A DNA stretch of 64,000 nt from Dryas octopetala (Eukaryota; Streptophyta; Magnoliopsida; Rosales; Rosaceae): NCBI GenBank assembly GCA_963921425.1, contig OY992832.1:33127475-33191474 (forward strand), read 5' to 3'. Shown here one piece after another: positions 12,201-23,737 of this stretch. The position numbers and the translations under genes are program-made. Each line of letters starts with the position of its first letter. The first letter of the stretch is position 1. A model generated the notes under the pieces. It searched no databases, was not told the DNA's origin, and worked only from the letters and a program-made list of their open reading frames with translations.

Positions 12201-13949
12201 TTTTGATTCAATTTATCCTTCTGCAGAAATTAATGCAAAGTTAATACCTAATGAAATCAACATAAATCAGAAAACAAAACTCATATTTAAAAAAGAAAGA
12301 AAATTCATATTACAAGATTTCTAGTGATCTAAACTCATATATGTGACTGACATAAAACTTGTATGTTTCTGAATAGCAGTCACAGCTTCACATTCTTCTA
12401 ATTGGTTTATATGTGAGTTTTGAGGGTGAATTCTATGATTAACTAACTGTCTTACCATCATTTTCATTCACTAATAACATTTTCTAACTTTGTGCAAGAT
12501 AACACTTAGAACTCAAGCAAACATTGACATATATAATGAAACTGTGAGTTTAATATTATAAGATCATATTTCCCTAATATACATTACAAACTTAACTAAA
12601 TGGGTAGTTAAAGTTAAATATACATTACCATGCTTGCTAATGTTTCTTCTCTTGCATTGTCATCATCATGTCCATCTTGATTAGAATCCTCATCAGTATT
12701 TGTGTCTTCTTCTCCATTATTGTCATCAGAATCATTATCATAATCACCATATTCTTCATAATTTTCAGAAGAAGTGTCATCATTCTGGTTTTCAATGATC
12801 GAGTCCTGCCAATTGTTATTCAATATACATATTAGTATTTAGTGAATAAAATTTGAACTTCAAATAGTAATCAGTTTTATGATATTACAGCTATTGTTTT
12901 ATCATCGTAAATATCAAGACTTGAGTGCAAGCTTGGCAAACTCCACTTCACAAAATTTGGTGTCTTCTTTTCATGTCCTGGAATTGTGCTCATCTTTCCA
13001 ATTTCAGTCTTTTGACATATCATGTACTGCATATTTAAAAAAAATATATATATCATAAAGAAAAATATTCAAACTGTGACTAACTGTCAGTTTATGATGT
13101 TGTGACTTACCAGTATCAACACAACACAACCATTAACATTTCCAAGAGCTTGTTCTCTTGATTTTCTTCTTCTTTCTTTACTTCTCATTGACTTGTAAAG
13201 ACAATTTCGAACAGCTTTAGCCCAAGAATATTTTGAAAGTTGGCTTAAATTCTCACAATACTTCATTGGTTTCCAACTATAGTTTGACTTGAGTTGCTGA
13301 AAAGAACTTGGTTGAATAAGATGCACAAAATCAATCTGACAACATCCTTGTCATAATCTTCATCATCACCTTCTCTGTTTTTCTTTTTGTCTTTTGCTTC
13401 TACATCTTTTGTTGCTGTTCTGACCTTCTTCCTCTGTGTTTTGTGTTTTGTGGCAGCATCAAATGCATCTTGAAGTGCAGTATACAATGATGCAAGAGTT
13501 GGCCGTTTAGTTGACTTAAAATACCTATCAAGAAATGATGACTCGTGCCTCCTTTCAGATCTGAGCTTTGGTAGTTTCCCCTCTACTGGTAGGCCAAATA
13601 TGGTAGAGACATCTTTTGCTCTTAACTTCAAATGTTTCTTTTGAAAGCAGAAACTGTTTGTTTGTGCATCAAAAGATTTTAATAACCTTTCAATATCCGT
13701 ATCCGACTTCCACAAAAACTTATTGTTCATCAAGCCATTGTAAAATGGTTTTATAAAACTCCAAAATGGTGTCTCTTTCAACAGTTTAATCTGCCTTGCT
13801 GTTAACTTTTCCTTGATTGCATCCATTTTCTTTAAGAAAGAGACCATGTTACATCTAAATTGTCTAGAAGAAGGTCTTCTCCTTACGATCTTTATATCTT
13901 TACTTTTCCCTTTTTTTCTTTTTTGTTCTGTACTTTTTCTTTTTTCCAT
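9241..13949 (-). pseudogene. ULP1-like (C48) cysteine protease of the KI-MULE, multi-exon
   Basis: Exons on the minus strand by splice reading: 13949-13111, 13026-12889, 12805-12629, 12220-12041, 11669-10582, 10470-10383, 10310-10214, 10110-9880, 9772-9535 and 9457-9241. The N-terminus has the basic, DUF1985-like region usual in these transposon ULPs (LRAKDVSTIFGLPV at ~13.6 kb). The middle is very acidic, with a coiled-coil-like stretch (LKELEDENLDLKLKNQNLHE). The C-terminus carries the C48 triad: His in NEFHYTLLVLD, Asp in HYDPLR, and Gln/Cys in CAQQKQTSLDCGIFV, the last formed across an intron. The family cleaves SUMO or similar modifiers; its role in the MULE is unknown. Near 13,265-13,290, and again in the 9772-9535 exon, the expected protein runs in two frames, so the copy is probably broken by frameshifts. 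Confidence 0.75.
11821..11920 (+). repeat. five-copy 20-bp tandem array in a protease-gene intron
   Basis: There are five consecutive 20-bp units. The first two are identical (TCTGAATAATAGTCACAGTT), the third and fifth are close, and the fourth is decayed. The array lies in the intron between exons 12220-12041 and 11669-10582. Its core is shared with the 76-bp array at 31.2 kb and with single motifs across the MULE. Confidence 0.9.
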
Positions 13950-14143
13950 TTTCACACCTGAAAAAACAAATTTCACTAAATTTAAAAGAAAATATATATA
14001 TATGCTAAACTTATTAGATTCAATTTGTAAACTAAAACTAGATATGAACCATATCCTTACAGTAGAAGCTTACCACATTCATCACATTAACATAAATCTT
14101 CAAAATTAAATTTGGATTTTCATTGTTAGTCACAGGTTTAGGA

Positions 14144-14605
14144 TTGGCTTTTAATACACCTAATTCTGCTAGTTTGGGTTTGGTTTTTCATGTCAGTCAC
14201 AATTAAATTCAATCTCTACATTATAACTAGAGCTTAACCATATCCTTAGAGTGCAAATGTGTGATTGTCATGCATCTACAATGTTTTAAATTATAACACT
14301 AATCACAACACTCATATTAAAAAAGAAGCAAAACTTATATTAATGAAACAACCACTAAAGTAAGAAAATTAACCTTTAAGACGTATGTTTATTAAGATTT
14401 CCAGTGTTCTTTAAGGAAATACCTAAACCAAATGCAAAAAGTGTAAATTAGAAAAGAAAACTTATATCAGACAAAAGAAAGAAAACTCATATTTCAAGAT
14501 TAACAGTGGTCAAACTTATATATTTGAACAACAGTCACATGTTAGATTTTCAGATATTCAAACTTAGATATGAGATTGTAACATAAAATGAGTATGGTTC
14601 TGAAC
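14144..14605. repeat. 462-bp direct duplication, left copy
   Basis: This MULE non-coding segment is repeated almost identically, at exactly the same length, at 26,464-26,925. The two copies bracket the pararetrovirus cluster. Only a couple of base differences are visible, so the duplication is recent. Confidence 0.9.
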
Positions 14606-17600
14606 TTCACTCGTCAGTTCTCAACACTATTATCAAACTAATGATCCCTAATACTTATCTCCCGTGAAAAATGGCTTTGATACCAAAACTATCCCAGGTG
14701 AGGGGAAGGGTTTTAAAACCGAAAAATTAATCCTTTTTAACTTTAAAAATTGGCAAAGTCCAGAGATATAAACTAAAAAGTACAATTAGAATAAACTGAA
14801 ATAAACAAACATATACAAGAACTGAAATTAAATTGAACATTCAGACTTACAGAATTGAAATGAACACTTCGGGAATGAAAACAAATTCTCACACTTATAT
14901 TAATATCAAGTCTTAACAGGAGACCTGTTTGCACACTTACAATCTCACACTTGCAGAAAACTAAAAATTCTTCGATGTTTTCAACTGAGGTTCTTGCCTC
15001 TTTAAATAAAGAGAAAGGAAAGATCCAGGCCTAACAGCTGGCCCGACAAGGAATCTTATCCTTTAAAAAGCAAAAAGAGAAAGATAGAGTGGGTACAACC
15101 ACCCGTGAACAAAAGTCAAAAGTAAATAGTAAAGTTTAATTATTTTACAAAAAGCCAAACCACCGAAAGATAAGTGGGACCATCAGAGATGCTGATAAGC
15201 ATCACGGGATTTTTCTTTACTTTTAGTAAAGTTACTTGATTGGGGTGAAGACTCCGAAACAGTCATCTTCATTATCATTGTCAGAGGTGATGTCAAAAGA
15301 AGGGGCTTCAGTGTCCGACCTCTTACCAGTCCTTCTAAGGAGTTGGTTTCTTAGCTCGTTGCATTCAGCCTCAAGATGCCTCAACCTGTCTGAATCAGAG
15401 GAAGAAGATGAGGAAGAGGAACCCAAAATGTCTTTAATCTTTTTAGATTTAAAAGAAACTCCTTCAATGGATTTGGAGTTGAACTTGTCCCACCATTTGA
15501 CACAGATCGAACGGCGAAGATTAGGGATGTAGATGTCTTCGTCTTCGTTTGGAAGAGAGATAGTATAGGACCATTTAAGGATCCAGGGAACACTGTATAA
15601 ATACATGAACCATAATCCCGTTTCCCATCTAGAAACAACATCTTCATTAAAGTTTTGAAAACGGACTAGACTGTCCATAACAGGGGCAGGAATAATGTCT
15701 AGAGAATGTCCCCAGACGGCGTACCAGGCTTTAAGCCAGTTTGGAAGGGCTTTTTGACCAGTTGTTTTAAACTGGAGGAACCAAGAATGGGTAAATTCTT
15801 GATTCTGATAAAGCAGTGAGACCTCCCAAGCTTTTATGTAATCATAATAATCAAAGCGGTTTGGGATAAGTCCCTGCTCTACATTAAAACGCTGTTTAGC
15901 GAAAAGGGATGTTCCCCATTCATCAGGTGTGATAAAATCACAGATGATGAAATGAGAAAAGGCAATAATCCCTCTGTTTCTGAAGTGATGCTTAATTTGC
16001 ACCGATCCACAGTCTGTTAAGACTGCCTCGTACCATTCACGAGTTTTATTGCCCAGTGCAGGGCTACAATGGTTTACCAGGTACTTTTTAGCAATATCTG
16101 GCGGAGGATTAGTTAAATCCTGATTTTCAATTATTGTAACAGATACCTCCAAGGAGGGAAAATAGGGAGTCCTTTTAGGCTCCTCAGGCTGAGGCTCTCT
16201 AAGCCACTGGGTGTGCTGTTGAGCTTCTTTCTGTTGCCTCTGGTTCATCCTTGATCCTGAGCCTCTCCTGAAATATGAACCTCTCCTCATTCTTGCCCTG
16301 CAGAAATTCTCTTGTTAGAAAATCAGGAAGAGAGTTATCCTCCCCTTTTATGTATTCTATGTCAAAATCAAAGGCTGAAAGGATGGCCTGCCATCTGGCA
16401 AAAATTTGTTTGGAAGCTAGATTTTTAACATCTTTTAGCAAAACTTCCTTGGCAGCTTTGCAATCAACGCGTATTAAAAACTTTTGATTTAGCAAATCAC
16501 TTTCGAATTTGGTAACAGTTAAAACGATAGCCAAAATTTCTTTTTTAATTGTGGCATAATTCTTTTGAGCGCTATTCCAAACTCCTGAAGTAAATCTGAC
16601 TAATTCCTCTTTTTTTTTTTTTGAATTTAAATCCTTCTGTTTTAGGATTCCTCCGTATCCTTTTTCTGAAGTATCTGTTTCCACAATTTTAAACATTCCT
16701 GGTTTAGGAATGGATAGGCAAGGGAGTTCTTTGACATGAGCCTTTAAGGCTTTTACGGCTTGGGTATGTTTTTTATCCCAAGGAGGAGGGTTCTTTTTTA
16801 ACCTCTCGTATAATGGCTTGCTTATTTTAGCAAGATCATGGTAGAAGTCTGAGACATAATTAAGACTTCCAGAGAAAAACCTCTGTAATTGCGTTTTGTC
16901 TTTTAATTCATCTGGGAATTTATCTGCAAACGCAATAGCTCTGTCAATAGGAACAATTGTTCCTTGATCAATGTTGTGTCCAAGGAACCTTATTTTAATC
17001 TGGAATAAGACTATTTTCTTGCTTGAGACCACCAACCCTGCATTTTTCACTACCTTAAGAAAGATGTTAACATGTTTAAAATGCTCTTCCAGTGAGGAAG
17101 AATAAATTAAAACATCATCAATATAAGTAATAGTGAAAGAGGAATAAGGATTGAAAATATCATTTATGATATTTTGAAATTCTGACGGTGCATTTTTGAG
17201 TCTGAATGGCATAACATTCCATTCGTAATGCCCGAAGGGTACAGTGAAAGCTGTTTTGTACCTTTCTTCTTCTTTGATCTGGACTTGCCAAAATCCAGAT
17301 TTCATATCAAATTTTGAGAATATCACAGCTTCATGTAACCTGTTTAGCAAATCCCTTTTGTTTGGGATAGAATACCTTATCAATCTTAAGGCTTTATTTA
17401 AAGCTTTATAATTAATTACTAACCTTGGAACACCGCGTTCAATTTCTGCTGCTTTCTCAACATAGAAGGCCGGACAGCTCCACGGGGATTTGCTTTTTCG
17501 AATTAATCCCTTTTTTAAGAGATCCTCGATTTCTTTTTCACATAGCTCCAAATGGGCTTTATTCATTTGGATGGGCCTTGCCTTGGTGGGTATCATAGAC

Positions 17601-18266
17601 TCTTTAAAGTCAGGTTCATAAGGAAGACTAACAATGTGTCTTTCCCTGTTCCAAAAGGCTGTAGGAAGATCAGAGCAAACTTCCATTGTAATAAGATCTT
17701 TTAGATCTTGCACCCTTTTCTCAACCTTTGGATCTTGCAACATTTGCATAATCCTTTTGTTTTTAATTTCTCCTTTTAATGACATTATGAACTTTTCTTT
17801 TCCTTTAATAAGGTTATTTAGAGAATTTACTTGCCGAATTAAGGGTTCTATCATGAAAGGGAAACTTACCTTTATACCTTGTATCTTACCTTTAATCCCT
17901 GTCTGATCTACAGAGATAGGTCCCGACTGGTAAAGAGTGCTAAGGAAGGGTGTGCCCAGGATGCAAGCCTGGTTCAGATCTTTAACCAGGATGAATGGTG
18001 TGTCAAGACAAACACCATTATTACAGACTGCTGAGTGTGGCAGCTTGTATTTGATGTTCATCTTCTTTCCATTGGCTACCCTTAGCTCTTGACTAGTCTT
18101 GCTAAAGAATCTTGATGGAACCAGTCCTTCCCTTAGACAATTTGAGTCAGCTCCTGAATCCATGAGGGCAACAGTGAGAAAATAAAAGGTTTTTTCATTA
18201 ACATTTGCTATTATTGTTACCTCTGTATACCATTTTTGGTATATAATTTTCTCAATACTCTGTATA
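14606..18266 (-). mobile_element. endogenous pararetrovirus fossil, copy A (Caulimoviridae, probably Florendovirus)
   Basis: This is a partial viral copy on the minus strand. Parts, read in viral order from right to left: aspartic protease (~18,160), reverse transcriptase (YIDDVLIYS at ~17,115), RNase H (~16,320-16,690), a second viral frame of unknown function (15,232-16,290) and a non-coding region (14,686-15,231). A primer-binding site for initiator tRNA-Met follows (TGGTATCAAAGCCAT, minus strand, 14,671-14,685), then a scrap of leader. Crossing the genome's start point fits integration from circular or redundant viral DNA. The fossil is incomplete, with no movement or coat region, and is not functional as a unit. 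The second frame and the gene order suggest Florendovirus; this rests on memory of the family, not on alignment. Confidence 0.8.
14671..14685 (-). promoter_or_regulatory. pararetroviral tRNA-Met primer-binding site
   Basis: The minus strand reads TGGTATCAAAGCCAT, matching the 3' end of plant initiator tRNA-Met at nearly all positions. It marks the conventional origin of the caulimovirid genome. Only copy A in this cluster retains it. Confidence 0.75.
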
Positions 18267-21200
18267 AGCCATTTTGCCCCTACAAGGAATTACTACCATA
18301 GGCCCACACCGGTAGATATGCAATATGAAGAAAACTGGTACAATGACTCTGCAAGGTATGATGGAAATTCCATTGTTGAAAGGAATATTGATGGTAAGAC
18401 TGAATACCAAATCCTTGATACTTTTAAGCATATGATGATGTTAGCCACTGCTTATAGAGCCTCTTCTAATAATACAGAAAAGCAAATTGCAGGAGCAATT
18501 ATTGCAGGTTTTGCAGGACAGCTAAGAGGTTGGTGGGATTTCTTACCAGAAGCAGACAAACAAGCAATCTTATGTGCAACTAAACCAGTTGTCAAGATTG
18601 AAGGGCAAACCATGACCCAAACAGCAGAAGGAGATGCTGTTAATACACTGGTCTATACATTAACTCTCCATTTTGCAGGAACAGGAAGGTTAATGGCTGA
18701 TAAATCTAGAGAAGTTCTTATGAACTTAAAATGTGCAAGCCTTACTGAATACAGGTGGTATAAAGACGTTTTTATGGCAAGAGTCTTTACTAGAGATGAC
18801 TGTCATTCCGATTTCTGGAAAGAGAAATTTCTTTCCGGATTACCACCACTCTTCGGAGAAAAGGTTAGGCAAAGGCTAAAAGCCAAATATGGTGGAACTA
18901 TCCCCTTCAGAAATTGTACGTATGGAGAACTCCACAGTGAAATTTGTACTGAAGGAATAGCCATATGTATAGACATGAAGCTAAAAAGGCAGCTTGAAAA
19001 GGAGAAATTCCTTAAAGGAAAAGAAATGGGTGATTTCTGTGAACAGTTTGGGCTAACTACTGAAAAGGGCCCATCACAGAAAAGGAAGTCAAAACCCAAA
19101 TTTACACCTAATAGGTACAAGCAGGCTAAAAGGCCAAAACCGTTCCAAAGCCCATTCCAGGGCAGAAGAGGGCCTACCAAGAAAAGATATCCGGGTAAGA
19201 ACTCAGGTAAAGCTCCTGTTTGTTTCAAATGCGGAAAAGTAGGTCACTACAAGAGTCAATGCAAAATGGAAGAAAAAATAAATTCCTTAGATATAAGTGG
19301 TGAGCTTAAAGAACAAATTAAACATTTGACTTTTAACTCTGATTATTCTGATGATGAGATTGCAGGCCTTAGTGACTCTGAAGGATCTGTTTCTAGCCAG
19401 GATAACTGTAATTGTAAAACCATTAATGTTATCACTAAGCAAGATGGTTTTTTGTTAGACCTTATTGACAGGATAGAAAATCCCGGCGAGAAAAGAAAAG
19501 CTTTGGAAGGATACTTGGAGACCTTAAAAGGGGAACCTGAACAAGAAGAGAAAAGGGAACAAGATAAGATTAAAAAATCTTATGAACCCTATTCATTTCA
19601 AGAGGTCCTTAATAGAATTAAGGGACCACAACAAAAGGAGGTAACAGTTGCTGACCTAAAAACTGAGGTCAATCAGCTCAAAGAAGAAGTCAAACTCCTT
19701 AAAACAAGGATGGAGGTCTTAGAGACCCACCAAGTGAATGAAGAAGACTTCAATCAATACTTCCCTGAAGAAGGACTTAGTCAACAAGGAGAAAATCAAG
19801 ACTTAGTCCAACATATACAGAGTATTGAGAAAATTATATACCAAAAATGGTATACAGAGGTAACAATAATAGCAAATGTTAATGAAAAAAAATTTTATTT
19901 TCTCACTGTTGCCCTCATGGATTCAGGAGCTGACTCAAATTGTCTAAGGGAAGGACTGGTTCCATCAAGATTCTTTAGCAAGACTAGTCAAGAGCTAAGG
20001 GTAGCCAATGGAAAGAAGATGAACATCAAATACAAGCTGCCACACTCAGCAGTCTGTAATAATGGTGTTTGTCTTGACACACCATTCATCCTGGTTAAAG
20101 ATCTGAACCAGGCTTGCATCCTGGGCACACCCTTCCTTAGCACTCTTTACCAGTCGGGACCTATCTCTGTAGATCAGACAGGGATTAAAGGTAAGATACA
20201 AGGTATAAAGGTAAGTTTCCCTTTCATGATAGAACCCTTAGTTCGGCAAGTAAATTCTCTAAATAACCTTATTAAAGGAAAAGAAAAGTTCATAATGTCA
20301 TTAAAAGGAGAAATTAAAAACAAAAGGATTATGCAAATGTTGCAAGATCCAAAGGTTGAGAAAAGGGTGCAAGATCTAAAAGATCTTATTACAATGGAAG
20401 TTTGCTCTGATCTTCCTACAGTCTTTTGGAACAGGGAAAGACACATTGTTAGTCTTCTTTATGAACCTGACTTTAAAGAGTCTATGATACCCACCAAGGC
20501 AAGGCCCATCCAAATGAATAAAGCCCATTTGGAGCTATGTGAAAAAGAAATCGAGGATCTCTTAAAAAAAGGATTAATTCGAAAAAGCAAATCCCCGTGG
20601 AGCTGTCCGGCCTTCTATGTTGAGAAAGCAGCAGAAATTGAACGCGGTGTTCCAAGGTTAGTAATTAATTATAAAGCTTTAAATAAAGCCTTAAGATGGA
20701 TAAGGTATCCTATCCCAAACAAAAGGGATTTGCTAAACAGGTTACATGAAGCTGTGATATTCTCAAAATTTGATATGAAATCTGGATTTTGGCAAGTCCA
20801 GATCAAAGAAGAAGAAAAGTACAAAACAGCTTTCACTGTACCCTTCGGGCATTACAAATGGAATGTTATGCCATTCGGACTCAAAAATGCACCGTCAGAA
20901 TTTCAAAATATCATAAATGATATTTTCAATCCTTATTCCTCTTTCACTATTACTTATATTGATGATGTTTTAATTTATTCTTCCTCACTGGAAGAGCATT
21001 TTAAACATGTTAACATCTTTCTTAAGGTAGTGAAAAATGCAGGGTTGGTGGTCTCAAGCAAGAAAATAGTCTTATTCCAGACTAAAATAAGGTTCCTTGG
21101 ACACAACATTGATCAAGGAACAATTGTTCCTATTGACAGAGCTATTGCGTTTGCAGATAAATTCCCAGATGAATTAAAAGACAAAACGCAATTACAGAGG

Positions 21201-23365
21201 TTTTTCTCTGGAAGTCTTAATTATGTCTCAGACTTCTACCATGATCTTGCTAAAATAAGCAAGCCATTATACGAGAGGTTAAAAAAGAACCCTCCTCTTT
21301 GGGATAAAAAACATACCCAAGCCGTAAAAGCCTTAAAGGCTCATGTCAAAGAACTCCCTTGCCTATCCATTCCTAAACCAGGAATGTTTAAAATTGTGGA
21401 AACAGATGCTTCAGAAAAAGGATACGGAGGAATCCTAAAACAGAAGGATTTAAATTCAAAAAAAAAAAAGAGGAATTAGTCAGATTTACTTCAGGAGTTT
21501 GGAATAGCGCTCAAAAGAATTATGCCACAATTAAAAAAGAAATTTTGGCTATCGTTTTAACTGTTACCAAATTCGAAAGTGATTTGCTAAATCAAAAGTT
21601 TTTAATACGCGTTGATTGCAAAGCTGCCAAGGAAGTTTTGCTAAAAGATGTTAAAAATCTAGCTTCCAAACAAATTTTTGCCAGATGGCAGGCCATCCTT
21701 TCAGCCTTTGATTTTGACATAGAATACATAAAAGGGGAGGATAACTCTCTTCCTGATTTTCTAACAAGAGAATTTCTGCAGGGCAAGAATGAGGAGAGGT
21801 TCATATTTCAGGAGAGGCTCAGGATCAAGGATGAACCAGAGGCAACAGAAAGAAGCTCAACAGCACACCCAGTGGCTTAGAGAGCCTCAGCCTGAGGAGC
21901 CTAAAAGGACTCCCTATTTTCCCTCCTTGGAGGTATCTGTTACAATAATTGAAAATCAGGATTTAACTAATCCTCCGTCAGATGTTGCTAAAAAGTACCT
22001 GGTAAACCATTGCAGCCCTGCACTGGGCAATAAAACTCGTGAATGGTACGAGGCAGTCTTAACAGACTGTGGATCGGTGCAAATTAAGCATCACTTCAGA
22101 AACAGAGGGATTATTGCCTTTTCTCATTTCATCATCTGTGATTTTATCACACCTGATGAATGGGGAACATCCCTTTTCGCTAAACAGCGTTTTAATGTAG
22201 AGCAGGGACTTATCCCAAACCGCTTTGATTATTATGATTACATAAAAGCTTGGGAGGTCTCACTGCTTTATCAGAATCAAGAATTTACCCATTCTTGGTT
22301 CCTCCAGTTTAAAACAACTGGTCAAAAAGCCCTTCCAAACTGGCTTAAAGCCTGGTACGCCGTCTGGGGACATTCTCCAGACATTATTCCTGCCCCTGTT
22401 ATGGACAGTCTAGTCCGTTTTCAAAACTTTAATGAAGATGTTGTTTCTAGATGGGAAACGGGATTATGGTTCATGTATTTATACAGTGTTCCCTGGATCC
22501 TTAAATGGTCCTATACTATCTCTCTTCCAAACGAAGACGAAGACATCTACATCCCTAATCTTCGCCGTTCGATCTGTGTCAAATGGTGGGACAAGTTCAA
22601 CTCCAAATCCATTGAAGGAGTTTCTTTTAAATCTAAAAAGATTAAAGACATTTTGGGTTCCTCTTCCTCATCTTCTTCCTCTGATTCAGACAGGTTGAGG
22701 CATCTTGAGGCTGAATGCAACGAGCTAAGAAACCAACTCCTTAGAAGGACTGGTAAGAGGTCGGACACTGAAGCCCCTTCTTTTGACATCACCTCTGACA
22801 ATGATAATGAAGATGACTGTTTCGGAGTCTTCACCCCAATCAAGTAACTTTACTAAAAGTAAAGAAAAATCCCGTGATGCTTATCAGCATCTCTGATGGT
22901 CCCACTTATCTTTCGGTGGTTTGGCTTTTTGTAAAATAATTAAACTTTACTATTTACTTTTGACTTTTGTTCACGGGTGGTTGTACCCACTCTATCTTTC
23001 TCTTTTTGCTTTTTAAAGGATAAGATTCCTTGTCGGGCCAGCTGTTAGGCCTGGATCTTTCCTTTCTCTTTATTTAAAGAGGCAAGAGCCTCAGTTGAAA
23101 ACATCGAAGAATTTTTAGTTTTCTGCAAGTGTGAGATTGTAAGTGTGCAAACAGGTCTCCTGTTAAGACTTGATATTAATATAAGTGTGAGAATTTGTTT
23201 TCATTCCCGAAGTGTTCATTTCAATTCTGTAAGTCTGAATGTTCAATTTAATTTCAGTTCTTGTATATGTTTGTTTATTTCAGTTTATTCTAATTGTACT
23301 TTTTAGTTTATATCTCTGGACTTTGCCAATTTTTAAAGTTAAAAAGGATTAATTTTTCGGTTTTA
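18267..23365 (+). mobile_element. endogenous pararetrovirus fossil, copy B (longest)
   Basis: This is the longest copy, on the plus strand. It has a coat-protein region with a CCHC knuckle (CFKCGKVGHYKSQC, ~19,220) and a coiled-coil-like acidic tract (~19,600-19,740). Protease (~19,915), reverse transcriptase (~20,960), RNase H (~21,400-21,780), the second viral frame (21,789-22,847) and a non-coding region with a TTATTTAAAG promoter-like box (~23,070) follow. No movement-protein region is visible at its left end. It mirrors copy A: 14.69-18.27 kb is nearly the reverse complement of 19.81-23.37 kb. It is broken, with one clear interruption and a missing 5' part. Confidence 0.85.
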
Positions 23366-23737
23366 ATGACAGTTATCTCTAGTAAAGACTCTTGCCATAA
23401 AAACGTCTTTATACCACCTGTATTCAGTAAGGCTTGCACATTTTAAGTTCATAAGAACTTCTCTAGATTTATCAGCCATTAACCTTCCTGTTCCTGCAAA
23501 ATGGAGAGTTAATGTATAGACCAGTGTATTAACAGCATCTCCTTCTGCTGTTTGGGTCATGATTTGCCCTTCAATCTTGACAACTGGTTTAGTTGCACAT
23601 AAGATTGCTTGTTTGTCTGCTTCTGGTAAGAAATCCCACCAACCTCTTAGCTGTCCTGCAAAACCTGCAATAATTGCTCCTGCAATTTGCTTTTCTGTAT
23701 TATTAGAAGAGGCTCTATAAGCAATGACTACCTTATG
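23366..23737 (-). mobile_element. endogenous pararetrovirus scrap, copy C
   Basis: This short minus-strand piece matches the coat region of copy B (about 18,440-18,800, inverted). It joins copy B abruptly at its left and copy D at its right. It is a rearranged fragment with no functional content. Confidence 0.85.
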
